DNA of 64,000 nucleotides from Leptospira bouyouniensis (GTDB lineage Bacteria > Spirochaetota > Leptospiria > Leptospirales > Leptospiraceae): NCBI RefSeq assembly GCF_004769525.1, contig NZ_RQFT01000017.1, positions 77,491 through 141,490 on the forward strand. The letters run 5' to 3'. The notes below the pieces were generated by a model, which did not search any database, was not told the origin of the DNA, and saw only the letters and a list, made by a program, of their open reading frames with translations. Shown here one piece after another: positions 54,366-63,896 of the stretch. Position numbers and translations under genes: made by a program. Position 1 is the stretch's first letter; each line of letters begins with the position of its first letter.

Positions 54366-55850
54366 TTATTTCCCAGCAAGTTCCTTTGCAAGATCAACTA
54401 ACAATCGCACACCATATCCTGTTGGTCCATGGAATTGGGTTCCTGATTTTTTCTTTCTCCAAGCCGCACCTGCGATATCGATATGAGCCCAGTTGATAGA
54501 CTCATCTACAAACTTGGAAAGAAAAATTCCCGCAGAAATTGTACCTGCACCCTTTCCGCCACCAGTGATGTTTTTGAGATCAGCAATGTCTGATTTGAGG
54601 TCTTCACCATATTCATCCCAAAGGGGAAGTTCCCAAACACGATCATCTGAAGCTTCTGATGCCTTAAAAAGAGCTTCTCGTAATGGATCAGAGTTGGTGA
54701 GAATCGCAGCAGCTTCATGTCCAAGGGCAATGATCACAGCACCTGTGAGAGTTGCTAAATCTACCATATAATCTGGTTTGTAGTTTTTGGAAACATAGGA
54801 TAATACATCACCTAACACAAGTCTACCTTCAGCATCTGTGTTTTGCACTTCGACAGTAGTTCCATTATAAGCAGTATACACATCACCAGGTTTGATTGCT
54901 TTTCCATCGGGCATGTTTTCTGCAACACCAATGGCTGCAATGATATGGATCGGAATTTCAAGAGCTGCAATGGCACCAATCGCATGTATGGTGGCAGCGG
55001 CCCCACACATATCATATTTCATCTCATGCATTTCGCCCGGTGGTTTTAAAGAAATCCCACCAGTATCGAAAGTGAGACCCTTTCCTACAATTGCAAATTT
55101 CTTTTTGGCTTTTGTCGGTTTGTATTCCAAAATCACCATCTTACCTTCGAGTTCTGAACCTCGTGAGACGGCAAGGATTCCACCAAGTCCTTCTTTTTTC
55201 AATTGCGCTTCATCCCAAACTTTTACAGTGAGTTTGTATTCTTTTGCAATTTCTTTTGCTCTTGCAACAAAGTCATTGGGAGTGAAATAGTTGGCAGGAA
55301 GATGGGCAATATGACGAGCACCATTGACGTGTTTTGCGACCACCTTACTTTTGAATAGTCCAGCTTCTGCAAGTGAGATAACTGATTTGTCCTCAAATTT
55401 TAAGTAAACTGAACCAACTTTCTTTTTTTCTTTATCTTTTTTCTTTGTTTGTAAAACAGAAACAGGGTAACTACCAATAAACAAAGTATTGGCGATTTGG
55501 TAAGCAATTCTGTCTGCAGAAAACTTTTTTGAAAGAGCTTTAGGAATATGGATTTCTAAACCCATTCCATCATAGTTTAGGATTTTTTCTCCATACTTAA
55601 AAAAATGGGAAATCAGTTTCCTGAAACTTAGTTTATCTTTTTCACCTAAACCTAGATAAATGGTATGTTCTGATTCATCTCGGAACTCTTTTCCAAGATC
55701 CCCAGAAAATACTTTGGTTTCAATTTGAATGGGGAATTTTTTTCCGAGTTCTTCTTTTACATCTTCTTGGAAAATAGGAATGAGTTTATAAAAGTTACCA
55801 GATTTTGCATTACCGATTTGGATTTGGAGTGGAGAGATTTCGATTTTCAT
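54366..55850 (-). CDS. pepA: Leucyl aminopeptidase (cytosol aminopeptidase, M17)
   Basis: 494 residues, normal for PepA. The N-terminal macro-like domain covers about 1-175 and the M17 catalytic domain 190-494. Metal and active-site motifs are [15 protein letters not shown] (about 255-269, with the metal-binding Lys just before and Asp within), [12 protein letters not shown], and the signature [12 protein letters not shown] (about 336-347). Two metal ions in a hexameric cytoplasmic enzyme release N-terminal residues from peptides. The start codon overlaps the bcp stop (ATGA), so pepA follows bcp in an operon. Confidence 0.97.
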   Translation of the reverse strand: MKIEISPLQIQIGNAKSGNFYKLIPIFQEDVKEELGKKFPIQIETKVFSGDLGKEFRDESEHTIYLGLGEKDKLSFRKLISHFFKYGEKILNYDGMGLEIHIPKALSKKFSADRIAYQIANTLFIGSYPVSVLQTKKKDKEKKKVGSVYLKFEDKSVISLAEAGLFKSKVVAKHVNGARHIAHLPANYFTPNDFVARAKEIAKEYKLTVKVWDEAQLKKEGLGGILAVSRGSELEGKMVILEYKPTKAKKKFAIVGKGLTFDTGGISLKPPGEMHEMKYDMCGAAATIHAIGAIAALEIPIHIIAAIGVAENMPDGKAIKPGDVYTAYNGTTVEVQNTDAEGRLVLGDVLSYVSKNYKPDYMVDLATLTGAVIIALGHEAAAILTNSDPLREALFKASEASDDRVWELPLWDEYGEDLKSDIADLKNITGGGKGAGTISAGIFLSKFVDESINWAHIDIAGAAWRKKKSGTQFHGPTGYGVRLLVDLAKELAGK

Positions 55851-56320
55851 TTCCCTTGGATTTCCTGAATGTCTTTGATGATTTCTTCAACGTGTCCTTT
55901 TACCTTCACGCTGTCATAGATTTTTTTAATTTTGAGAGAACTATCAAGTAGGAAAGTTGATCGAACAATTCCCATTCCTTTACGACCCATAAATACTTTC
56001 TCTCGCCACACGCCGTAAGCTTCACAAATTTCACCAGTTTCATCAGAGATAAGATCAAAATTGAGTTCTTGTTTTTCGATGAACTTGGTATGAGACTTAG
56101 GATTGTCTTTGGAAATACCTACTACATTGTAGCCAAATTTTTTAAGACGAGCAAAGTTGTCTCGAAAGTCACATGCTTCAGTTGTGCAACCCGGAGTCAT
56201 GTCCCTTGGGTAAAAATACACCACGATTCCATTTTTTCCTGTTAAATCGGCAAGTTTTACTTTTTCGCCGTTTTGATTGACACTTGTAAAATTGGGGGCT
56301 TTTTTTCCTACTTCCAACAT
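55847..56320 (-). CDS. bcp: Thioredoxin-dependent peroxiredoxin (BCP type)
   Basis: 157 residues from the ATG at 56320, chosen because AGGAGAG precedes it; an ATG at 56356 adds 12 residues. [49 protein letters not shown] shows the peroxidatic Cys in P-G-C-T and, four residues later, the resolving Cys of the atypical 2-Cys BCP/PrxQ type (CTTEAC). [17 protein letters not shown] and [25 protein letters not shown] complete the thioredoxin fold. It reduces peroxides. pepA follows with a four-base overlap. Confidence 0.95.
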   Translation of the reverse strand: MLEVGKKAPNFTSVNQNGEKVKLADLTGKNGIVVYFYPRDMTPGCTTEACDFRDNFARLKKFGYNVVGISKDNPKSHTKFIEKQELNFDLISDETGEICEAYGVWREKVFMGRKGMGIVRSTFLLDSSLKIKKIYDSVKVKGHVEEIIKDIQEIQGK

Positions 56321-56398
56321 AGATTTCTCTCCTAGTAAATTCATTCTTTTAGACAATTTTCAGTTGTCAATTTCGGAAAATCGTTCGATACTCTAAAC

Positions 56399-56806
56399 AT
56401 GGACTCCAAAGAAAGAGTACAGCTCATACGCGAAGGGAACACCGCTTTTAATGCTGGTGATATCCGCAAAGCTCGTGAACTCTTTCTAAAGACTGACTAC
56501 AAAGATGGACTCATTCGTTTGGGTGACCATTTTATGTACGATCGTAAACTACCAATGCTTGCCTTTGGTTATTACAAAAAAGCAGGACGTCAAGACAAAG
56601 TCGATGAAATTTACCAACGTATGGTCTACGCACTTTCTGTTTGGTTAGGACGCGATAAATGGAAGAGTCCAAATTCTGCTAATCAATCAAACGAAGGGCA
56701 AATTAATGGTGATCAAACGCCTCAATCACCGCTGAATCCAGATGACTTTAGAGTTCATCCGATCCTAAAAGCAAAAGCACTTGAAATCCTTTCTTCCAAA
56801 CATTAA
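56399..56806 (+). CDS. Conserved small helical (TPR-like) protein, unknown function
   Basis: 135 residues. The first half is helical with a TPR-like pattern (LIREGNTAFNAGDIRKARELFLKTDYKDGLIRLGDHFMYDRKLPMLAFGYYKKAGRQDKVDEIYQRM, about 9-74). The second half is a Pro/Asn/Gln-rich linker and a short closing helix (HPILKAKALEILSS). I know of no assigned role. It is 28 bp upstream of the antiporter gene, so the two are probably cotranscribed. Divergent from bcp. Confidence 0.7.
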   Translation: MDSKERVQLIREGNTAFNAGDIRKARELFLKTDYKDGLIRLGDHFMYDRKLPMLAFGYYKKAGRQDKVDEIYQRMVYALSVWLGRDKWKSPNSANQSNEGQINGDQTPQSPLNPDDFRVHPILKAKALEILSSKH

Positions 56807-56834
56807 CAGGTTTGGATTCGTCTAAGGACTAAAC

Positions 56835-58307
56835 ATGATTGATAGTTTTACCTTACAAGCACTCGTTATCTCAACACTTATCATTTTTTCTATTTTATCG
56901 AGTAAACTTTTTTTCCGTTTTGGATTTCCTATCCTACTTATTTTTTTAACCTTTGGAATGTTAGCTGGTGCAGATGGTCCTGGAGGGATTGATTTTAGTG
57001 ATTACAGTTTAGCCCAGTCCATTGGAATTTTTGCCTTAATTTATATTTTGTTTTTGGGTGGCCTCGAAAGTGAATGGGATAGTTTAAAAAATTTTTTATC
57101 AGTAGGGATTCGCCTTTCAATTATTGGAACTGTACTCACAGCACTCATTTTAGGAGTCCTTATCCATCTTTTGTTCCCTGTTCTTGGGTTTATGGAATCG
57201 TTTTTGCTCGGTTCCATCGTAAGTGCCACAGATGCTGCTTCCGTTTTTAATATCTTTAAAACTGGTTCTTCAGACCTACCTGTTCACTTAAAAAAAATCA
57301 TAGAATTTGAATCGGGATCCAATGATGCAGTGGGTGTTCTCCTCACAACAATCTTTATGAACCTTATCACTGCTGACGTAAGTTTTAGTGGGTTCCAATT
57401 CTTTCGTTTTTTTGTGATGCAAGTCCTTGTGGGGATGATGATGGGATACAGTATGGGAATTCTAATCCTGTATTTAATGAACTCCGTCAAACTCGGGTAT
57501 GATGGTCTTTATTTAGTTTTCATTACAGCATCAGTGCCTTTCATTTATGCAGTCACAACTGTTTTCCAAGGGAATGGATTTTTGGCAGTTTACATCGCAG
57601 GGATCATCGTTGGTAGGAATAAATTCATTCACAAAAAATCAATCTTTCGTTTTTTAAATGGATATGTTTGGATTTTACAAATTGGGATGTTCCTTTGTTT
57701 TGGTCTCCTTGTGTATCCAACTAGAATGGCAAATATTTGGGTACCAGGACTTCTCATCGGGGTTTTACTGATATTGTTTGCAAGGCCACTTGCTGTTTTC
57801 ATTTCGTTATTCAAAGTCAATTTACCAGTCAAAGAAAAATTGTTTATTTCTTGGGTGGGTCTAAGGGGCGCATCTCCCATCATTCTTGCCACTTTTCCGA
57901 TTGCCCAGGGACTTGTTTGGGGAGATTTACTCTTTCATATTGTGTTTTTTGTTGTGTTAGTATCCCTTCTCATCCAAGGTTCTCTCATCCCAAGGGTGGC
58001 GCAATGGTTAGGAATTTTAAAGAAAGATCCTGACAGAAAGATATACCGCCCAACAGACTTTGATAACATCGAATTTCCAGGCATGACCTTACAAGAGTTA
58101 ATTGTTCCCTACAACTCCAGTGTTGTAGATAAAGCTTTGTTTGAAATCAAACTTCCAGAACAATCTCATATCTTACTGATTGCTCGTGGTGAACAATTTT
58201 TAATTCCTTCAGGCAACACACAAGTGAAAGGTGGGGATGTAGTTTGGGTACTTGCAAAAGATGATGTGATGCCAATCATTGGCAAAACCTTTATGGCAAT
58301 TGCTTAG
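56835..58307 (+). CDS. K+/H+ antiporter (CPA1, NhaP2/CvrA-like)
   Basis: 490 residues. Twelve or thirteen helices are visible to about residue 395. The ion-binding motif is SATDAASVFNIFKTGSSDLP (about 130-149), and the following FESGSNDAVGVLLT (about 155-168) carries the second key Asp. A C-terminal RCK_C (TrkA-C) domain (about 415-490: MTLQELIVPYNSSVVDKALFEIKLPEQSHILLIARGEQFLIPSGNTQVKGGDVVWVLA) is typical of NhaP2. It exchanges K+ or Na+ for H+ at the inner membrane. It overlaps the convergent permease gene by 17 bp. Confidence 0.93.
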   Translation: MIDSFTLQALVISTLIIFSILSSKLFFRFGFPILLIFLTFGMLAGADGPGGIDFSDYSLAQSIGIFALIYILFLGGLESEWDSLKNFLSVGIRLSIIGTVLTALILGVLIHLLFPVLGFMESFLLGSIVSATDAASVFNIFKTGSSDLPVHLKKIIEFESGSNDAVGVLLTTIFMNLITADVSFSGFQFFRFFVMQVLVGMMMGYSMGILILYLMNSVKLGYDGLYLVFITASVPFIYAVTTVFQGNGFLAVYIAGIIVGRNKFIHKKSIFRFLNGYVWILQIGMFLCFGLLVYPTRMANIWVPGLLIGVLLILFARPLAVFISLFKVNLPVKEKLFISWVGLRGASPIILATFPIAQGLVWGDLLFHIVFFVVLVSLLIQGSLIPRVAQWLGILKKDPDRKIYRPTDFDNIEFPGMTLQELIVPYNSSVVDKALFEIKLPEQSHILLIARGEQFLIPSGNTQVKGGDVVWVLAKDDVMPIIGKTFMAIA

Positions 58308-59664
58308 AAACCATCTTTTTATCCAATCGAAAGAGATAATAGACTGGTAAAGCAATGAAGGTGATCATAAGTCCCCAAGATGCAGTGATTGGTTTTTCTA
58401 CAAATAAAATCACCATAACAGCAATATTGGCAAAGATGTATAAAAATATTGGTAATGGATAAAGTGGGATTTTATAATCTGATTTCATTCCCATCTTTTC
58501 AAATCGAAAGGGAGTTGCTGCTGTTAAACATGATAATATGAGAATGGAACATGTGATCATATAAAGTAATGCTTCGATTTCTTTCACAAACAAAAAGAGA
58601 ATCGCAACAAATGCCTGAAAAAAAATAGAAACATAGGGGCTATGCCATTTGGGATGGACTTTGGAAAAACTTGGTAAAAACACTCCATCTCTTGCCATCG
58701 CAAAATACACCCGACTTCCACCGATCAGGATGGCAGACATTGATCCCAATATCACCCAAGCAATAAAACTTGTGGTTAATATGGAATAATTAGAACCAAA
58801 TAACTTTTGAAAGGCGATCGCACCAATTCCATCTTGGCCTGCCAATTCGCCGATGGGAGCTGAAATCACAAATAACAAATTGATTGCAAAATAAAGCCCA
58901 GCGACAAGAAAACAAGCAGTGATCGCCGACCGAACAATTGTTTTTTCCGGTTGTTTTACTTCTTCGGCAATGTAGGTGATCATATTCCAACCTAGGTAAG
59001 AAAAAGAAACTGGTACAATGCCAATGAGGACTTTCGAATAAAACGACAATTCCAATACATTTGGAAAAGGAGATTCGAATAAATAGGCCCAGTGGGTGGA
59101 ACCAATTGAAAAACCAAGCGCCAAAAATAAAAGTAATCCAGTGATTTTTAAGACAGCAAAAACATTTTGGACACGCACAGCTGACTTGATTCCAAAATAA
59201 TTCAAAACACTAAAAAATAGGATGGGTAAAATTCCAATGAGAGTTGTCGAGCTCACTTGTAAATCGAGGCCAAGGAATGTGTATGTGGGTGTTTCAAAGT
59301 ATGGCAGTTCGGGAAATAAAATTTGGACATATTTTCCAAAGGCTAAGGCAAGTACCGAAACACAGGCTGAAAAATTGGTGAGTAGGGAAGACCAACCACT
59401 CATAAATGCAATTGCAGGAGAGTAAGCAACTTTGAGATAAACATAATCTCCTCCAGCAAATGGTAGGAGACGAGCTGCATACGCATAGGTGATGGAACCA
59501 GATAGAGCAAGAAAACCACCGATGATCCAACAAAAGAGGACGATCCAGAGGTTACCGGTTTCTTTGATTAAATAACCAGATGTGAAAAAGATCCCAGACC
59601 CCACCATGGAGGAAAAGAGAACAGAAATGGAATCAAAAGTATTGAGGCTACGTTTTAATTCCAA
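58291..59664 (-). CDS. APC superfamily amino acid permease
   Basis: 457 residues, twelve helices. The substrate-binding first helix is FDSISVLFSSMVGSGIFFTSGYL (about 10-32), with the unwound G-S-G-I-F motif. LTYAYAARLLPFAGGDYVYLKVAYSPAIAFMSGW-like sequence in helices 2-3 and SYLGWNMITYIAEEVKQPEKTIVRSA in helix 6-7 are family signatures. The pattern is closest to the LAT/cationic amino acid branch, but the substrate is unknown. Its last 17 bases overlap the antiporter gene. The upstream coiled-coil gene ends at the base next to its start. Confidence 0.92.
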   Translation of the reverse strand: MELKRSLNTFDSISVLFSSMVGSGIFFTSGYLIKETGNLWIVLFCWIIGGFLALSGSITYAYAARLLPFAGGDYVYLKVAYSPAIAFMSGWSSLLTNFSACVSVLALAFGKYVQILFPELPYFETPTYTFLGLDLQVSSTTLIGILPILFFSVLNYFGIKSAVRVQNVFAVLKITGLLLFLALGFSIGSTHWAYLFESPFPNVLELSFYSKVLIGIVPVSFSYLGWNMITYIAEEVKQPEKTIVRSAITACFLVAGLYFAINLLFVISAPIGELAGQDGIGAIAFQKLFGSNYSILTTSFIAWVILGSMSAILIGGSRVYFAMARDGVFLPSFSKVHPKWHSPYVSIFFQAFVAILFLFVKEIEALLYMITCSILILSCLTAATPFRFEKMGMKSDYKIPLYPLPIFLYIFANIAVMVILFVEKPITASWGLMITFIALPVYYLFRLDKKMVSKQLP

Positions 59665-60180
59665 TTAACTGCCAAGGAGACGTTTGACCATTGTTTCAGA
59701 AATAGGTTTCATCGAAGCAGTTGAGACCGATCCAATTTTACCCTTAAATTCTTCCGGGCTAAGCATCATGCCAAGAGAAAAAATATTTTCTCCTTCCACT
59801 TCTTTTTTCTTCAGTTCCGCAAGAAGGCTGGAAATGGTAGCTTTGCTTGTTTCTAAAATTTCTGGTTTGGAAATGTTTCCTTCACCTAACTCAGGAAAGA
59901 GTGGCTCTCCTTCAAACAAAAGTTCTTTGAGTTTGTTTTCTTCTTGAGTTGTATCTTCCAAGAGACCAATCCGAGATTGTTCTTTGGAAAGTTGTTTCTG
60001 TAATTCTGTGAGCCGAGATTGGATATTGTGGTATTGAACAGGAAGGCTCACAACAAAATCAGATTTTTCATCTGCTTTTTGTACTTGAGTACCTGTTTTC
60101 CCAGTGACATCCTTAGTATCCTTTTTGTCCTGGATTAATTTTTCGGCTGAGTTGAGGAGACGATTGAGACGAACATCCAT
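59665..60180 (-). CDS. Coiled-coil protein of unknown function
   Basis: 171 residues. An N-terminal helix (LNRLLNSAEKLIQDKKD) precedes a clear heptad region (YHNIQSRLTELQKQLSKEQSRIGLLEDTTQEENKLKELLFEG, about 50-91), and a second helical part ends with MKPISETMVKRLLGS. No signal peptide or membrane segment. I do not recognise the family. The gene stops immediately before the permease start, so the two are cotranscribed. Divergent from sppA. Confidence 0.65.
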   Translation of the reverse strand: MDVRLNRLLNSAEKLIQDKKDTKDVTGKTGTQVQKADEKSDFVVSLPVQYHNIQSRLTELQKQLSKEQSRIGLLEDTTQEENKLKELLFEGEPLFPELGEGNISKPEILETSKATISSLLAELKKKEVEGENIFSLGMMLSPEEFKGKIGSVSTASMKPISETMVKRLLGS

Positions 60181-60354
60181 GTCCTACCTTCCTTGGTAAT
60201 GGCCTTATGTCTCGGCGGTGCCTGGACATAAATCCTGTGACTACCTGTCTAATTTTCGGCTAACCCGTACAATGAAAATAAACTTTTTCTAAAAAAAAGT
60301 AAAGAATTATTAAAGTTGACTCGGGTTTTTGCAAGGTTTTGCTAGTGGGAGTTT

Positions 60355-61320
60355 ATGGAAAGAAACCAATTTCTTCTCTTTCTCTCCTTTTTGTTCTCCA
60401 TTATTGCCACAATTCTTGGAATTGCCATCTTGGTATCTGGATCGAGCCTTGCCCGTTTCTCAAATGGAACTGGTGGTAGTCTTTTCCAAGCCAGTGAAAT
60501 TGGAGCTGTTGTGATACCCATTGTCGGGGAAATCCATTCGGGGGAATCTACCTTTGATTCCACTGGGGCTGACACCGTCTTACGCCAATTACGTGAATTG
60601 GAAGAAGATGGTAATATTAAAGGGATCTTACTTGAGATCAATTCGCCTGGTGGCACTGTGGCTGCTTCCCAAGAGATTTTCAACGAACTACTCCATTTAC
60701 GCAAAACCAAAAAAATCGTGGTAAGTATGAAAGACGTCGCCGCATCCGGTGGGTATTACATTGCCGCTGCATCTGATTACATCTTTGCAGAAAATGGAAC
60801 CATCACTGGATCCATTGGTGTCATTTCCTTTGCACCGAATGTAAAAGGACTCCTCGATCGTTATGGAGTAGGGGTTCGCACTTACAAAGCAGGCAAGTAC
60901 AAAGATATGTATTCACCTTTTCGTGATTCCACAAACGAAGAAGACGATATGATTGGTAAACAACTCCAAGACACCTATCGCAAATTTGTTGAAGATGTAG
61001 CCAAAGGAAGGAACAAAACTGTAAAATCCATAGAAGAATTGGCCGAAGGAAAAATTTATTCAGGTGAAGATGCATTCCGTAACAAACTTGTGGATGACAT
61101 CGGTGGAAGAAGGGAAGCCCATAAAAAACTTTCTGAACTTTGCCAATACGAAGGAGAAATTCCACTCTTTGAACAAGAGTATTCTCCATTTGAAAGGATG
61201 ATCCGTTCCCTAGGAGTGAAGTTTTTAGGGGAAGGTTCCCAAACGGCAAAAATTCGTTCTCTATTACAAGCACAAGTCCTTGTGATTTTGCCAACTGCAC
61301 TTGGGAAATTGATGTTATGA
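60355..61320 (+). CDS. sppA: Signal peptide peptidase SppA (short form)
   Basis: 321 residues, the short form that works as a multimer. One N-terminal membrane helix (about 8-29) anchors the protein, with the catalytic domain outside. [37 protein letters not shown] and [22 protein letters not shown] (about 122-143) carry the nucleophile Ser of [27 protein letters not shown] and [16 protein letters not shown] hold the general-base Lys. It degrades released signal peptides. GGGAG precedes the ATG. It is followed with a four-base overlap by the Yip1-like gene. Confidence 0.94.
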   Translation: MERNQFLLFLSFLFSIIATILGIAILVSGSSLARFSNGTGGSLFQASEIGAVVIPIVGEIHSGESTFDSTGADTVLRQLRELEEDGNIKGILLEINSPGGTVAASQEIFNELLHLRKTKKIVVSMKDVAASGGYYIAAASDYIFAENGTITGSIGVISFAPNVKGLLDRYGVGVRTYKAGKYKDMYSPFRDSTNEEDDMIGKQLQDTYRKFVEDVAKGRNKTVKSIEELAEGKIYSGEDAFRNKLVDDIGGRREAHKKLSELCQYEGEIPLFEQEYSPFERMIRSLGVKFLGEGSQTAKIRSLLQAQVLVILPTALGKLML

Positions 61321-61925
61321 GAGATTTTTTCTTTGATTTGGTAGATACATTGGAGTTGGTGTTTCTTGACCCACTCCGTTATTCGGAAGAGGTAAAAGAG
61401 ATTCCTTTTGCAATAAGTCCAATTTCGAGTTGGATGTTTTCGGTTCTTTCCGCCTTATCACTGTCAGTTGGAATGAGTATCTTATCTGCACCTTATACGA
61501 TCTCTACTCTGTCATTTTTGTTTTTTGGATTCATTGCTAATTTGATTTTGTTTCGGTTTTTCCCTTTTTTTTATTCGTTAGTTGCTGACTATTATGTTCA
61601 AAAAAAAGGGAGATCACAAAAACTTTTGTTTCTTGTGATGTTTGCAAGGCATTCTACCATCCTCTTTTTAGTATTTGCTCCCGTATGCATTGTGTTCCAT
61701 GCCATCGGTTTATCGGGAGTGGGATCTGGATTTATTTTATTACTCACGTTCATCGTACTCTATGGCCTTATTATTGCTCGTGGACTGAAATCCATTTATG
61801 AACTACGGAATCGTGATTCCATTCGTTTCTCATTTTATGCATTGGGTCTTACGATTTTATTTCCCTTTTTAATGAACTTGTACACAGCGACAAGTGTCCT
61901 GCAATCGGTTTCGGGCGGTTTTTAA
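61317..61925 (+). CDS. Yip1-like five-helix membrane protein
   Basis: 202 residues. A short cytoplasmic N-terminus ([19 protein letters not shown]) precedes five helices (about 35-55, 60-85, 105-125, 130-150 and 170-192). The topology and the DPLRYF-like start resemble the YIP1/DUF1282 group of bacterial membrane proteins of unknown role. Family assignment is from overall layout. It overlaps sppA by four bases, and surE starts at the base after its stop, so it is in the sppA operon. Confidence 0.7.
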   Translation: MRDFFFDLVDTLELVFLDPLRYSEEVKEIPFAISPISSWMFSVLSALSLSVGMSILSAPYTISTLSFLFFGFIANLILFRFFPFFYSLVADYYVQKKGRSQKLLFLVMFARHSTILFLVFAPVCIVFHAIGLSGVGSGFILLLTFIVLYGLIIARGLKSIYELRNRDSIRFSFYALGLTILFPFLMNLYTATSVLQSVSGGF

Positions 61926-62666
61926 TTGAATTTACTCATCACAAATGACGACGGGATTTCTTCCGCCGGAATCAAAGCTTTGGAACGTGTTCTTGGCAAA
62001 TCGTACAATACGTATCTCATTGCTCCTTTAAAGGAACGTTCTGTCACATCCATGGCTCTCACTGTTTTCCAAGGCATGCGAGTGGAACGCATCAATGACA
62101 ACCATTACATTGCAGATGGCTTTCCTGTTGATTGTGTGAATATAGGTTTGTATGCAGAAATATTCCCTAAAATTGACTTTGTAATCTCTGGAATCAACAG
62201 AGGTGTCAATATGGGGTATGATGTCCATTATTCGGGAACGGTTGGAGCCGCCAAACATGGTGCCTTACATGGAATCCCATCACTTGCAGTGAGTTCTGGT
62301 CGTATTGATCCAGATGATGGGTATGAAAAAGAAGCAGAACTTGTGTTAGCTTTTTTAGAACAATACAAATCACAAATTAAGTCAGGTGAGATTTGGAACT
62401 TAAATGTTCCTCCTGAAGTCAGTGGAACAGGATCCATCAGCGAACTTGTGTTTACAAGACTTGGGCGCCGTCGTTACTCAGAAAAATATGAAAAAAAACA
62501 AATCATTGAAGGGGTCAGCGAATTCCAGTTAAACGGAAGTTTACTCGGTCATGATGAAGAAACGGGAACCGACTTTGAAGCGTATTACCAAGGAAAAATC
62601 CCTGTGACACCGATTCAATTGGACCTAACAGAAAAAAATCGACTGAAGGAATTACAATCTAAATAA
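61926..62666 (+). CDS. surE: 5'/3'-nucleotidase SurE
   Basis: 246 residues from a TTG that directly follows the stop of the preceding gene; the first residues MNLLITNDDG fix this start. The metal site is D8-D9 in NDDG, with PLKERSVTSMALTVF (Ser), DGFPVDCVNIG, and the metal-binding Asn in FVISGINRGVNMGYDVHYSGTVGAAKHGALHG (about 78-109). It dephosphorylates nucleoside monophosphates and is important in survival and stress. It lies in the sppA-Yip1-surE-TPR operon; the next gene starts four bases after its stop. Confidence 0.96.
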   Translation: MNLLITNDDGISSAGIKALERVLGKSYNTYLIAPLKERSVTSMALTVFQGMRVERINDNHYIADGFPVDCVNIGLYAEIFPKIDFVISGINRGVNMGYDVHYSGTVGAAKHGALHGIPSLAVSSGRIDPDDGYEKEAELVLAFLEQYKSQIKSGEIWNLNVPPEVSGTGSISELVFTRLGRRRYSEKYEKKQIIEGVSEFQLNGSLLGHDEETGTDFEAYYQGKIPVTPIQLDLTEKNRLKELQSK

Positions 62667-62670
62667 AACT

Positions 62671-63342
62671 ATGGCTTCTGACAACGATTACCTTTCTTAT
62701 ATGAACAAAGGCAATTATGCCATGGCATTAAATCTTCTTGACCAGGCTTTGTTACAAAATCCAGAAGATCCTATCCTCTTATACAATTTTGCCCTTTGCT
62801 GTTTCCAAACCAAAAACTTCAAAAAAACGATCCAGGTTTTGGATCGGATCTTAAGTGAATACCCAGGATTTATTGAACTAGATAATGTTTACCGTTTAAA
62901 AGTGTTCTCACTTGTAGAGTTGAAAGAATGGGAAGCGGCCGAAGGGATTATCAAGGAAAGATTACAAATTGCAATTGATGATGCAAAACTTCTCTCGTTT
63001 CTAGCTCACATTTATGAATACACACACCGTTTGGAGGATGCGATTTCCATCCATCGAAGGATTCTCAAAGCAAACCCGGATTATAAAAATAGTTTGAATT
63101 CACTTGGGTATCTCCTCGCTCTCAAAAAAAAGTTAACCGCTGATGAAAGGGCCGAAGCCATTCGTTCTTTAAAAAAAGCATTGGAATTAGATCCCAATAA
63201 TCCAGCGTATTTGGATAGCTTTGGGTATTTTTTGCAAACCAACGGAAAACCAGAAGAAGCATGGAAGGCATATCGTAAGGCTTTACAAAAGAACCCAAAC
63301 CACCCAGTACTTCTCGAAAGGCTCAAGAACCTGAAGAAATAA
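62671..63342 (+). CDS. TPR repeat protein
   Basis: 223 residues made of about six TPR units: NKGNYAMALNLLDQALLQNPEDPILLYNFALCCFQTKNFKKTIQVLDRILSEYPG and, further on, HRLEDAISIHRRILKANPDYKNSLNSLGYLLA and RSLKKALELDPNNPAYLDSFGYFLQTNGKPEEAWKAYRKALQKNPNHP. No signal peptide, so probably cytoplasmic or peripheral. It is a protein-interaction scaffold with no known partner. It is the last gene of the sppA operon; a TTGACA at 63353-63358 just downstream may start the tRNA cluster. Confidence 0.9.
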   Translation: MASDNDYLSYMNKGNYAMALNLLDQALLQNPEDPILLYNFALCCFQTKNFKKTIQVLDRILSEYPGFIELDNVYRLKVFSLVELKEWEAAEGIIKERLQIAIDDAKLLSFLAHIYEYTHRLEDAISIHRRILKANPDYKNSLNSLGYLLALKKKLTADERAEAIRSLKKALELDPNNPAYLDSFGYFLQTNGKPEEAWKAYRKALQKNPNHPVLLERLKNLKK

Positions 63343-63401
63343 ATCTCCCTTTTGTTGACACAGTCCTTCAGCCAAAAACACTGGTGTTTCAAGGACTTTC
63401 T

Positions 63402-63473
63402 CGGGATGTAGCGCAGTGGTAGCGCATCTGTTTTGGGTACAGAGGGTCGCAGGTTCAAATCCTGTCATCCCGA
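63402..63473 (+). tRNA. tRNA-Pro (TGG)
   Basis: 72-nt cloverleaf. The acceptor stem is CGGGATG/CATCCCG with discriminator A. The anticodon stem TCTGT/ACAGA encloses the loop TTTGGGT, anticodon TGG. The T-arm is GCAGG-TTCAAAT-CCTGT. The 3' CCA is not encoded. Confidence 0.97.
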
Positions 63474-63490
63474 ATCAGTTGGTTCTATCT

Positions 63491-63564
63491 GACCCGGTAG
63501 CTCAGCTGGATAGAGCAACTGCCTTCTAAGCAGTTGGTCGGGGGTTCGAATCCCTCTCGGGTCG
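63491..63564 (+). tRNA. tRNA-Arg (TCT)
   Basis: 74-nt cloverleaf. The acceptor stem is GACCCGG/TCGGGTC with one G-T wobble and discriminator G. The anticodon stem ACTGC/GCAGT encloses CTTCTAA, anticodon TCT, for AGA/AGG codons that are frequent here. CCA is not encoded. Confidence 0.97.
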
Positions 63565-63581
63565 ATGATTGTTCTAGAAAC

Positions 63582-63654
63582 GGTGGATGTAGTTCAGCGG
63601 TAGAGCCCCGGTTTGTGGTACCGGTCGTCGCGGGTTCGAATCCCGTCATCCACC
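63582..63654 (+). tRNA. tRNA-His (GTG)
   Basis: 73-nt cloverleaf with the extra 5' G (G-1) paired to C73, as required for histidyl-tRNA synthetase. The acceptor stem is GGTGGATG/CATCCACC. The anticodon loop TTGTGGT gives anticodon GTG, with stem CCGG(T)/(A)CCGG. Its 3' 16 nt and the next four bases occur again at 63877-63896. Confidence 0.97.
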
Positions 63655-63896
63655 CACTAAAATCGCCTTCGGCGATTCAAAATTCCAAACAACTTAAATA
63701 GATAACCAAGAAATTGGGATTCGAACGATTTTGCGAAAGAGTTCGAGTAGCCAATTTGGCAAGACACCTTGCCTAATTGGCGTTAAACGAGAACGACCGA
63801 GCACATGGAAGTGCGAGGGCTCGCAAAAGACGGCCTGGAACGAGTTCGACCCGGAAGGGAGAACCGTGTAAGGCGAAATCCCGTCATCCACCCACT
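63639..63896. repeat. tRNA-His 3'-end duplication bounding a structured segment
   Basis: AATCCCGTCATCCACCCACT occurs at 63639-63658 (tRNA-His 3' end plus four bases) and again exactly at 63877-63896. Between them are an inverted copy of the T-arm core (GGGATTCGAAC at 63716-63726), a 13-bp hairpin with one T-T mismatch and an ACAC loop (63751-63780), and a GC-rich stretch with GCAC-ATGGAA-GTGC (63801-63814). No gene is present. The arrangement looks like an attachment-site pair around a small non-coding element. Confidence 0.7.
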
